A stretch of 64,000 nt of DNA. It comes from Galbibacter sp. BG1 (GTDB lineage: Bacteria; Bacteroidota; Bacteroidia; Flavobacteriales; Flavobacteriaceae). The first letter of the stretch is position 1; each line of letters begins with the position of its first letter. The notes under the pieces were generated by a model that was not told where the DNA came from, searched no databases, and saw nothing but the letters and a program-made list of their open reading frames with translations. The translations under genes and the position numbers were made by a program. The stretch is taken from NCBI RefSeq assembly GCF_013391805.1, contig NZ_CP058364.1, positions 1,798,501-1,862,500 on the forward strand. The letters are read 5' to 3'. This document shows positions 18,181 to 25,126 of this stretch, piece by piece.

Positions 18181-18555
18181 ATGGAAGATAAAAAAGACGG
18201 TAAAAAAAGCTATTTCGAAGAAAACGCTGAAAATTTTGCCAAAGAAACCAAAAATACGGCTAAAGAATTTACAGAAAGCGCCAAGGAAACCTTTAACAAC
18301 CAAGATAACAAAAAGATTTTAGCGGGTGTTTTAGGAATCGTCTTGGGTAGTTTGGGAATACATAAGTTTATTCTTGGCTACCAGAAAGAAGGTTTAATTA
18401 TGCTGGGGGTTACCTTGGTTTTAGGAGTTTTTACCTGCGGAATCGGAGCTAGTTTGATGGGATTGGTTGGTCTAATTGAAGGCGTTATTTATCTCACCAA
18501 ATCAGATGAAGAATTTTACAACACTTATCAAGTTGGTAGAAAACCTTGGTTTTAA
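18181..18555 (+). CDS. TM2 domain-containing membrane protein
   Basis: A 124-residue protein with a charged N-terminal tail of about 50 residues (FAKETKNTAKEFTESAKETF, amphipathic and late-embryogenesis-like). Next is a TM2 domain: KILAGVLGIVLGSLGIHKFILGYQKEGLIMLG, then a second helix with GVFTCGIGASLMGLVGLIEGVIYL. The Gly-rich first helix, the HKFILGY turn and the final YLTKSDEEF are typical of TM2. The function is unknown; it is probably an inner-membrane protein. A strong terminator follows at 18576. Confidence 0.88.
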   Translation: MEDKKDGKKSYFEENAENFAKETKNTAKEFTESAKETFNNQDNKKILAGVLGIVLGSLGIHKFILGYQKEGLIMLGVTLVLGVFTCGIGASLMGLVGLIEGVIYLTKSDEEFYNTYQVGRKPWF

Positions 18556-18575
18556 AAAATACTAGATTACATTTT

Positions 18576-18614
18576 AAGTATTTAGGAGGTATCGTAGCTT
18601 CCTAAATACTTTTC
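18576..18614 (+). terminator. Intrinsic terminator after the TM2 gene
   Basis: A perfect 12-bp stem pairs 18576-18587 with 18600-18611 around a 12-base loop and ends in a short T tract. It lies 20 bases past the TM2 stop. Confidence 0.82.
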
Positions 18615-18658
18615 TTGAATTACCCCATTTCCCTACTGTTGCTATAAAAAAGAATATT

Positions 18659-18982
18659 ATGGGGTTTACTAAAATACTTGCGCATACTTTAGAACAAAAT
18701 CAATTATCCAAGACCTTTAAGGCCTTGGGCCATCCGGCGAGAATTGCCATACTTCAATATATAAGTAGTCATCCAAACTGTATTTGCAACGATATGGTTC
18801 AGGATATTGATTTGGCACAAGCCACTATTTCCCAGCATTTGGTGGAACTAAAGAAAGTAGATCTCATTTCGGGGACCCATAGGGGGAAAAAGACTTGTTA
18901 CAACATTAATATCGATAAGCTGTACGAAGTGAAACAATCGGTAGGTTCCTTTTTTAATGAAACCCAACAGGGAGCCCTGTAA
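18659..18982 (+). CDS. ArsR/SmtB-family winged-helix transcriptional regulator
   Basis: A 107-residue DNA-binding repressor. The winged helix-turn-helix is seen in FKALGHPARIAILQYI (helices 1-2) and IDLAQATISQHLVELKKVDLI (recognition helix), then a beta wing SGTHRGKKTCYNI. A Cys-x-Cys pair (NCICNDM, residues 41 and 43) sits where ArsR proteins bind arsenite or other soft metals (ELCVCDL position), so thiol-based metal or redox sensing is plausible. No arsenic or metal exporter gene lies next to it; its target is therefore unknown. It runs head-on into the minus-strand acyltransferase gene. Confidence 0.88.
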   Translation: MGFTKILAHTLEQNQLSKTFKALGHPARIAILQYISSHPNCICNDMVQDIDLAQATISQHLVELKKVDLISGTHRGKKTCYNINIDKLYEVKQSVGSFFNETQQGAL

Positions 18983-19008
18983 GTAGTACTTCTATTTTAC
19001 GGCAACAA

Positions 19009-20826
19009 TTATTCTGCTTTCTCGTTTTGATCTTCCATAAGTTTCCGTTCCAGCTCGGCTTGGAATTCTTCCATAACTGGTTTCACCGTACTTTCAGGTA
19101 AATCTGCAATTTTGATGTACATGAGTCCGTCCACAGAGTTATTAAAAAGTGGATCTACATTAAAAGCTACTACTTTGGCATTTTGCTTAATGTATTTTTT
19201 TATAAGTACTGGCAGTCTCAAATTCCCAGGTTCCACCTCATCGATCATACGGTCGAACTTGTTGAGGTCGGCTTCAGTTTCATCAAAAACAAATTCCTTA
19301 TCGGCGTCCTTCAATTTAACCTTAAACTCTTTTTTCGGACTTATATATTGGGCTACGTAAGGGTCCCAATAGTGAGATTTCATAAATTCAATCATGAGTG
19401 ATTTGGAGAAGTTGGAAAACTGGTTACTAATACTCACGCCACCAATTAAATATTTATGTTCTGGTCTCCTCAGGGTCGTGTGTACAATCCCTTTCCATAG
19501 TAAAAATAGGGGCATTGGCTTTTGTTGATAATCGCTTACAATAAATGCACGTCCCATTTCTATGGATTCACTCATCATTTTATAGAGTTCGGGCTCAAAC
19601 TTAAAGAGGTCTTGCATATAAAAACCGTCAATTCCCTTTGTTTTGAAAATATCGGCACCCATTCCCATTCTATAGGCACCAACAATAGCTTTGGCCTCAT
19701 TGTCCCATAGAAATAAATGGTGGTAGTACTCATCAAACTCATCGATATCAATGGCTTGGTTAGTACCTTCCCCAACCTCGCGGAAGGTAATTTCCCTTAA
19801 CCTTCCTATTTCCCGAAGTATGTAGGGCATTTTTTTGGCTTTCGCCAAGAAAACCTCGTAGTTTTTGCTCTCGAGTAGACGTAGATCCTGCTCCCTTAAT
19901 TCTGAAACCTCCCGATCCATTAATTCTTTGCTAACGGGTGTGATAATTTCTTTAGGGGAGCGTGGAAATTTAAAGCTGGTAGGCACTTTATCGAATAAAC
20001 GCCCTTTTTCGAAAACATTGGAAAGCATGTATGTTTTCCGACGCAAAAATTCTGTAAAATCCTCTAAACTTTCGTGTTCTTGTTGTGCTTGAACGCTTAT
20101 TGGCCTGCCTATACGAACCCGGATGACACGGTTTCTTTGTGTAAGTAATTCCGAGGGTAATTTTGCGGTGCGTAGAGTATCGCTAATTTTAGATAAGCGA
20201 TAAAAAAGCTTGCTGTTTTTGGCATGAAAATAAATGGGCACTACAGGAACTTCAGCTTTTTTTATAAGTTTCATAGCCGCTTCTTCCCATGGCTTATCTA
20301 CAATAAGTTGACCATCCCGATATGTAGAAACTTCCCCAGCGGGGAAAATACCCAGTGGGTGTCCGTCCCGTAAATGTTGTAACGATTGCTTAAATCCGGC
20401 AATACTGCTTTTGGCGTCTTTATGGTCTTCAAAAGGATTTACAGGCATGGTATAAGGCACCAAAGCCTCAATACGATGCAGCAAGAAATTTGCTATGATC
20501 TTATAATCTGGCCGCTGTTCCAAAAGAAGTTTTAGCAATAATATACCGTCTATGCCACCCAATGGATGGTTGGAAATGGTAATGTAAGCTCCGTCTTTTG
20601 GGAGCCTCTTTAAATCTTCCGTAGGGATCTCAAAATTTATCTCTACTTCATCTAAAATAGCGTTTAGAAAGTCTAGATCTTTTTTGTCCTTATGTTTGTT
20701 ATAAATTCTATTAAGTGCAGATATGTTGAGTACTTTCATAAGTAGCCAACCGCTAAAGGTTCCTAAAAACCCATATTTATCTGTCTTAATTACTTGAGCA
20801 ACTTCTTTTGCAGTAACTAATCCCAT
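19009..20826 (-). CDS. Two-domain acyltransferase, ornithine/glycine lipid synthase-like (OlsF-type)
   Basis: A 605-residue fusion. The N-terminal ~280 residues are a PlsC-like acyltransferase domain: ISNHPLGGIDGILL carries the catalytic His and Asp, spaced H-x5-D, and FPAGEVSTYRDG corresponds to the FPEG motif. The C-terminal half from about 300 is a GNAT/hemolysin-like N-acyltransferase domain: LRLLESKNYEVFLAKAKKM, REITFREVGEGTN, IVGAYRMGMG, EMGRAFIVSDYQ. In OlsF, known from Serratia and Flavobacterium, this same order makes an N-acyl amino acid and then O-acylates it, giving ornithine lipids. Glycine lipids are made by the equivalent GlsB/GlsA pair in Bacteroides. The amino acid used here cannot be read from sequence. 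It acts at the inner membrane. Confidence 0.8.
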   Translation of the reverse strand: MGLVTAKEVAQVIKTDKYGFLGTFSGWLLMKVLNISALNRIYNKHKDKKDLDFLNAILDEVEINFEIPTEDLKRLPKDGAYITISNHPLGGIDGILLLKLLLEQRPDYKIIANFLLHRIEALVPYTMPVNPFEDHKDAKSSIAGFKQSLQHLRDGHPLGIFPAGEVSTYRDGQLIVDKPWEEAAMKLIKKAEVPVVPIYFHAKNSKLFYRLSKISDTLRTAKLPSELLTQRNRVIRVRIGRPISVQAQQEHESLEDFTEFLRRKTYMLSNVFEKGRLFDKVPTSFKFPRSPKEIITPVSKELMDREVSELREQDLRLLESKNYEVFLAKAKKMPYILREIGRLREITFREVGEGTNQAIDIDEFDEYYHHLFLWDNEAKAIVGAYRMGMGADIFKTKGIDGFYMQDLFKFEPELYKMMSESIEMGRAFIVSDYQQKPMPLFLLWKGIVHTTLRRPEHKYLIGGVSISNQFSNFSKSLMIEFMKSHYWDPYVAQYISPKKEFKVKLKDADKEFVFDETEADLNKFDRMIDEVEPGNLRLPVLIKKYIKQNAKVVAFNVDPLFNNSVDGLMYIKIADLPESTVKPVMEEFQAELERKLMEDQNEKAE

Positions 20827-20883
20827 TGAAAATTAAATTGGTCTGATCTATACAAATATAGAAAAAGAAAGTAAGCTCTAGGT

Positions 20884-22134
20884 TTATTTCACCACTAGTT
20901 GTACAGTTTCTTGGGTTCGTTGTTCCAACAGAACCTCTCTTCCATTTTGTAGTGAAGCGATTGCTTTTTCATTAAAATGTCTTATGGTATAGAGGGATAC
21001 ATCTTCGTAATGGGTTACTTTAAATTTAGATTTTAGCAAGTTTAAAAGGTCGTCCAGCTTGTTAAATTTATTGTCAACACACACTGAAAAACTAATTGCT
21101 GAATTTTGAATGAGATCAACTTTCATTCTATTATCGGCAAATAGCTTAAAAATCTCACTGATGTTTTCCTCCACAATGAAAGAAAAGTCCAAAGAAGAGA
21201 GTTTCATAAGGATTTGGTTCTTCTTAACGATAAAGCAGGGTACGTTTGGAGTTATCCCTTTACCCTTCATAACAGCTGTGCCATCTTCCTTAGGGTTTAT
21301 AAACGATTTTACATAAAGGGGAATTTCCTTGCGCTGCAATGGTTGAAGTGTTTTCGGGTGAATTACCGAAGCTCCATAAAAAGCCAACTCGATGGCCTCC
21401 CGATAAGAAATACGGTTTAAGAGTTCTGCATTTTCGAAATACCGGGGATCGGCATTTAAAACTCCGGGAACGTCTTTCCAAATGGTTACCGAGTCTGCAT
21501 TAAGGCAATAGGCGAAAATGGCGGCAGTATAATCAGATCCCTCCCGACCAAGGGTGGTGGTAAAATTATTGTCGTCGCTCCCTAAAAACCCTTGGGTAAT
21601 ATTAAGTGAACCCTTATCTATGTTTTCGGTAATATTTTTTTGAGTATCCTCCCAGTTCACACTTCCTTCACGATAACTATCATCCGTTTTTATATAGTCC
21701 CGTACATCGAGCCACTTGTTTTTAATGCCTACTTCTTCGAAATAAGCGCTTAGAATAGTGGTGGAAATAAGCTCACCATAACCAACAACTTGATCGTAAA
21801 CAAAACTGTATTTAGGGGATTTATTCCAGGCCAGAAAACCTTTTACCTGCTCTATGAGTCCTTTTACTTTCGCATAAACTGGATGTTGCTCGTTCTTAAA
21901 AAGATCCAGTAAAATGTTATGATGGTAGCTTATAATTTCTTCAAAAGAAGCATTTAAAGCCGCTTTGTCTTCAAAATAGTTTTTTACAACCACTTCCATG
22001 GCGTTGGTGGTTTTTCCCATGGCAGAAACTACCAATAAGGTATTTTCATGCCCTACAGTTTGTAAAACGTTAACTACATTTTTTATTCCATCGGCATCTT
22101 TTACAGATGCTCCTCCAAACTTAAAAATTCTCAT
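20884..22134 (-). CDS. lysC: Aspartate kinase (monofunctional)
   Basis: Phosphorylates aspartate, the first step to lysine, threonine, methionine and diaminopimelate. The 416 residues begin with the kinase signature KFGGASVKDADGIKN. The central FTTTLGREGSDYTAAIFAY and VTIWKDVPGVLNADPRYFENAELL contain the Asp/ATP-binding residues. The C-terminal ~120 residues form ACT-like regulatory domains, so feedback control by lysine or threonine is likely. Its start overlaps the stop of the upstream GNAT gene by 4 bases (ATGA at 22131-22134), indicating coupling. It stands alone as a kinase without the homoserine dehydrogenase fusion seen in thrA. Confidence 0.95.
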   Translation of the reverse strand: MRIFKFGGASVKDADGIKNVVNVLQTVGHENTLLVVSAMGKTTNAMEVVVKNYFEDKAALNASFEEIISYHHNILLDLFKNEQHPVYAKVKGLIEQVKGFLAWNKSPKYSFVYDQVVGYGELISTTILSAYFEEVGIKNKWLDVRDYIKTDDSYREGSVNWEDTQKNITENIDKGSLNITQGFLGSDDNNFTTTLGREGSDYTAAIFAYCLNADSVTIWKDVPGVLNADPRYFENAELLNRISYREAIELAFYGASVIHPKTLQPLQRKEIPLYVKSFINPKEDGTAVMKGKGITPNVPCFIVKKNQILMKLSSLDFSFIVEENISEIFKLFADNRMKVDLIQNSAISFSVCVDNKFNKLDDLLNLLKSKFKVTHYEDVSLYTIRHFNEKAIASLQNGREVLLEQRTQETVQLVVK

Positions 22135-22616
22135 GAATTATTATTTGCTATAAAATTCTTAATTCCTTCTTCGTTCAATTGTACAGTATCCCAATCGCTT
22201 AATATGTTGGCACCATTCTTTTTATAAAAGTTAACTGCCGGGGTGTTCCAATCGAGCACTACCCATTCAATTCTTTTTACACCTTCCATGTGGCCATGTT
22301 TAATAACCTCTGCAAACAGCGCGCTACCTAAACCAGTACCTCTCGAACTTTTTCTTACTACTAAATCTTCCAGGTGTATGGTTTTACCCTTCCATGTGGA
22401 ATACCTGTTATAAAACAACGCCATTCCTTCAATACGGTTGTTCACTTCTGCGACGTAACATTTAAATAATGGATTTTCTCCAAAACCATCTCTAATTAGG
22501 TCTTCCGCAGTTACTTCTACCGCATCGGGTTCTTTTTCAAAATCGGCAAGCTCTTGAATTAACTCCAAAACTTGACCCATATCTTCTTTTTCGGCTCTTC
22601 TAATTGTATGCTCCAT
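22131..22616 (-). CDS. GNAT-family N-acetyltransferase
   Basis: A 161-residue acetyltransferase with the acetyl-CoA site in motif A (LVVRKSSRGTGLGSALFAEVIKHG) and the motif B strand RIEWVVLDWNTPAVNFYKKNGA. It resembles the spermidine/diamine acetyltransferase-like group (AEKEDMGQVLELIQELADFEKEPDAVEVT opening), but the substrate is not known. It heads a two-gene minus-strand operon with aspartate kinase, overlapping by 4 bases. A TAnnTTTG-like box lies directly upstream at 22625-22632. Confidence 0.88.
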   Translation of the reverse strand: MEHTIRRAEKEDMGQVLELIQELADFEKEPDAVEVTAEDLIRDGFGENPLFKCYVAEVNNRIEGMALFYNRYSTWKGKTIHLEDLVVRKSSRGTGLGSALFAEVIKHGHMEGVKRIEWVVLDWNTPAVNFYKKNGANILSDWDTVQLNEEGIKNFIANNNS

Positions 22617-22624
22617 ATCTGTTA

Positions 22625-22632
22625 CAAATATA
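22625..22632 (-). promoter_or_regulatory. Putative -7 element for GNAT-aspartate kinase
   Basis: Read on the minus strand the octamer is TATATTTG, an exact TAnnTTTG match. It ends only 8 bases before the GNAT ATG at 22616, so the mRNA would have a leader of a few bases at most. Confidence 0.35.
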
Positions 22633-22675
22633 ACTTGAAGTTATAAATATTTAAAAATGAAATTTAACGAAAACG

Positions 22676-22704
22676 TTGTAGTTTCACAAAAATGCTGATA
22701 TTTG
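22676..22704 (+). promoter_or_regulatory. Promoter of fbp with -33 and -7 boxes
   Basis: TTG at 22676-22678 is followed after 18 bases by GATATTTG (22697-22704), 7 of 8 to TAnnTTTG. The same spacing is seen before the TonB receptor gene. The implied start point near 22711 lies 20 bases before ATG 22731. This excludes the upstream ATG at 22692 as the fbp start. Confidence 0.5.
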
Positions 22705-22730
22705 TGAGCGTAAAAACACAAAAAACCATC

Positions 22731-23738
22731 ATGACCAAGAAAAACAAAACCTTAGGTGAGTTTATTATTGAAAATCAGAAAGCTTTTCCTTATTCCACCG
22801 GAGAGCTTTCTAAATTAATTAATGCCATTCGGCTTGCTTCTAAAGTGGTGAATCACGAAGTAAATAAGGCTGGTTTAGTCGATATTTTAGGGGCTAGCGG
22901 CGATATTAACGCCCAAGGGGAAGATCAGCAAAAGCTAGATGTGCTGGCCAACGAGAAATTTATACAATCCCTTACCAATCGTGAAATTGTCTGCGGAATT
23001 GCTTCAGAGGAGGAAGACGATTTTGTGGTAATTAATAGTCACGACAATAATCACCAAAACAAATATGTAGTACTTTTCGATCCCCTGGACGGTTCGAGCA
23101 ATATAGATGTGAATGTTTCCGTAGGATCCATTTTTTCTATTTACAGGCGGGTAACTCCCATAGGTACACCCGTAACGATTGAAGATTTTCTGCAACCGGG
23201 GCGCAAACAGGTAGCGGCAGGTTATGTGGTTTATGGAACATCGACCATGTTGGTTTATACCACTGGGCATGGGGTTAATGGCTTTACTTTGAATCCGGCT
23301 ATTGGTACCTTCTATTTATCTCATCCCGACATGCAATATCCGGAGAACGGACGTATTTATTCCGTGAATGAAGGTAACTATGTGCATTTTCCTGAAGGGG
23401 TTAAAAAATACATTAAATATTGCCAAATGGAAGAAGACGATAGACCTTATACGTCACGTTATATAGGTTCGCTGGTTTCTGATTTTCATAGGAATATGAT
23501 TAAAGGAGGAATCTTTTTATATCCTACCAGCAGCAAGGCGGCCAATGGAAAATTAAGGTTGCTCTACGAATGTAATCCTATAGCATTTTTAGCAGAACAG
23601 GCAGGAGGAAAGGCCAGTGATGGTTTTCAGCCTATTTTAGATATTCAGCCGGAGGAACTTCATCAAAGAGTGCCTTTTTTCTGCGGGAGCAAAAACATGG
23701 TTGAGAAGGCAGAAGAGTTTATGAAAACTTACGAGTAA
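22731..23738 (+). CDS. fbp: Fructose-1,6-bisphosphatase, class I
   Basis: Hydrolyses fructose 1,6-bisphosphate to fructose 6-phosphate in gluconeogenesis. The 335 residues carry the Mg2+ site in IASEEEDDF and [25 protein letters not shown], the substrate loop [23 protein letters not shown], and [25 protein letters not shown] near the C-terminus. The ATG at 22731 ([11 protein letters not shown]) is the likely start. The in-frame ATG at 22692 lies inside the predicted promoter. A bidirectional terminator follows. Confidence 0.97.
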   Translation: MTKKNKTLGEFIIENQKAFPYSTGELSKLINAIRLASKVVNHEVNKAGLVDILGASGDINAQGEDQQKLDVLANEKFIQSLTNREIVCGIASEEEDDFVVINSHDNNHQNKYVVLFDPLDGSSNIDVNVSVGSIFSIYRRVTPIGTPVTIEDFLQPGRKQVAAGYVVYGTSTMLVYTTGHGVNGFTLNPAIGTFYLSHPDMQYPENGRIYSVNEGNYVHFPEGVKKYIKYCQMEEDDRPYTSRYIGSLVSDFHRNMIKGGIFLYPTSSKAANGKLRLLYECNPIAFLAEQAGGKASDGFQPILDIQPEELHQRVPFFCGSKNMVEKAEEFMKTYE

Positions 23739-23750
23739 GCCTTATAACAT

Positions 23751-23785
23751 AAAAGAGCTGCTTTAATAAAGAAGCAGCTCTTTTT
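23751..23785. terminator. Bidirectional terminator between fbp and the TerB-like gene
   Basis: A perfect 13-bp stem pairs 23751-23763 with 23772-23784 around an 8-base loop. A-rich and T-rich ends on both sides suit both converging genes (fbp stop 23738, minus-strand stop 23806). Confidence 0.9.
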
Positions 23786-23805
23786 ATATCTTAGAATAGT
23801 TTAAT

Positions 23806-24237
23806 TTACCTATTCATGTATTTTATTTCTTCAATAAAAGTTTCTAGATCCACGTGCATGTGGATAAGATCCATCGCTTTCTTGTTGATAAGGTCTACGT
23901 TGGCAGGGTTGAAACCCAAACCAATAGATAAACGTCTCATAATACGCATTTCATCATCGTCTTCTATATGGTCAGCATAAATCATTCGGGCAATATCGTA
24001 TAGCCTTTCCAAGCGAGCCTCGTATAAAGAAGGAGGATTTACTGGGAATGCAGAAGGATTTTCCAAAATACTATCGTAAAGCTCTGGAGAAATATCCAAA
24101 TGGTGAGCCAAACGGTCTAAAAATGCTTTTTCTTCTGGGCTTAATTCGCCATCCGACAATGCAACTCTTACAATGGCTGCAAAATGATCGCGATTTCTTT
24201 CCCTAAATCCTGAAGAATATAAATCTGAAATTGACAT
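23806..24237 (-). CDS. TerB-like helical protein
   Basis: A 143-residue all-helical protein with the TerB/tellurite-resistance-like pattern: HFAAIVRVALSDGELSPEEKAFLDRLAHHLDIS, then IARMIYADHIEDDDEMRIMRRLSIGLGF. The pattern DGELSPEE... and ADHIEDDDE gives two acidic clusters, which in TerB family members bind metal ions. The role in non-tellurite-resistant bacteria is unknown, and it is probably cytosolic. The first in-frame start is TTG at 24240, but ATG at 24237 follows directly and is preferred. A TATCTTTG -7-like box lies at 24264-24271 on the minus strand. Confidence 0.78.
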   Translation of the reverse strand: MSISDLYSSGFRERNRDHFAAIVRVALSDGELSPEEKAFLDRLAHHLDISPELYDSILENPSAFPVNPPSLYEARLERLYDIARMIYADHIEDDDEMRIMRRLSIGLGFNPANVDLINKKAMDLIHMHVDLETFIEEIKYMNR

Positions 24238-24263
24238 CAATATTGATTTTTATAATGTGGGTA

Positions 24264-24271
24264 CAAAGATA
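24264..24271 (-). promoter_or_regulatory. Putative -7 element for the TerB-like gene
   Basis: On the minus strand the octamer is TATCTTTG, an exact TAnnTTTG match, 26 bases upstream of the ATG at 24237. No -33 box is evident. Confidence 0.35.
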
Positions 24272-24314
24272 ATTAAACCCTTAATTTATTCCCTTAAAAA
24301 AGCCTCTTTTTTTA

Positions 24315-24360
24315 AACTCACTTACTCTTGAAGTTGAGTAATGAAAATGAGTCTTTTTTA
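24315..24360 (+). other. Stem-loop with T run in the 24241-24502 gap
   Basis: ACTCA (24316-24320) and TACTC (24323-24327) can pair with TGAGT (24348-24352) and GAGTA (24336-24340), followed by a T run to 24359. A second inverted repeat, TTTGGGTT (24362-24369) and AACCCAAA (24418-24425), lies downstream. No gene ends here, so this is either a leader structure for the DUF2383 gene or a small transcript. Confidence 0.3.
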
Positions 24361-24502
24361 CTTTGGGTTTTAAGGTTTCTTTACATTATAAATACTTTAA
24401 GAATAAGCGTTAAAAGTAACCCAAATGCTCTCATTATCTTGGTTTTAGGTGGTTTATGTGTTATCTTAAGTATAAGATTATGAACCATTAAAAAATAATA
24501 TT

Positions 24503-24952
24503 ATGAGCTATACAGAAGATGTTGCCAAAAAAATAAATGAATTATTAGAAAAGAATTACGATGCCCACAAAGGGTTTTTAAACTCAGCAGATAATGTGGA
24601 CAGCACCAATCTTAAAACTTATTTTAAGAGCAAAGCTGCAGAGCGTGAAAATTTTGCAGAGGAATTAAAAAGGGAAATTATCTCTTTTGGAGAGAAGCCG
24701 GTAGATTCGGGAAGTATTACCGGAGATGCCCATAGAACTTGGATGAATATAAAATCGGCATTATCCACGAACGATGAAGAATCTATATTGGAAGAGGTTC
24801 AACGTGGGGAGAAAGCAAGTTTAGAAGATTATAATGAAGTGCTTTCGGAAACTTCTTTGCCACAATCTACAAACGCTATGTTAACAAGACAGCGTAATGC
24901 AATACAAAATTCGGTAAATAATGCCAAGCGTTACGAAAGTATTGTAGACTAA
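24503..24952 (+). CDS. PA2169-like four-helix-bundle protein (DUF2383)
   Basis: A 149-residue ferritin-like helical protein. The first helix VAKKINELLEKNYDAHKGFLNSADNV, then LKTYFKSKAAERENFAEELKREI, a GSITGDAHRTWMNIKSAL segment and a last helix with EEVQRGEKASLEDYNEVLSE fit the DUF2383/PA2169 family. Members are often induced by stress, but the function is undefined. The spaced Glu and His residues could bind metal, as in ferritins. The upstream gap is 265 bases with several inverted repeats, so regulation in the leader is possible. A clear terminator follows at 24978. Confidence 0.85.
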   Translation: MSYTEDVAKKINELLEKNYDAHKGFLNSADNVDSTNLKTYFKSKAAERENFAEELKREIISFGEKPVDSGSITGDAHRTWMNIKSALSTNDEESILEEVQRGEKASLEDYNEVLSETSLPQSTNAMLTRQRNAIQNSVNNAKRYESIVD

Positions 24953-24977
24953 GTTTTAAAGTGCTATGAAAAAGTAG

Positions 24978-25010
24978 AAAAGGTTGTTCCAGTTTGGGAC
25001 AACCTTTTTT
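24978..25010 (+). terminator. Intrinsic terminator after the DUF2383 gene
   Basis: A 12-bp stem with one G-T pair joins 24979-24990 to 24996-25007 around a 5-base loop and runs into six T residues. Confidence 0.88.
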
Positions 25011-25065
25011 TAATGGCCGTTAATAACTCCTAAAAACTTCTTCTCGATGCTCTAAAAAATATCGT

Positions 25066-25073
25066 TAATTTTG
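25066..25073 (+). promoter_or_regulatory. Putative -7 element for dnaE
   Basis: TAATTTTG fits TAnnTTTG exactly, 53 bases before the dnaE ATG at 25127. No -33 TTG at the expected spacing. Confidence 0.35.
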
Positions 25074-25126
25074 AAACATAGCAGCTGTTTTGCTATTCAC
25101 TTCAATTTAAAAGAGATAGCTTTTTT

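Noticed and set aside
22692-22730. Upstream ATG for fbp
   Set aside because: It overlaps the predicted -7 box and the added residues are not part of known FBPase N-termini.
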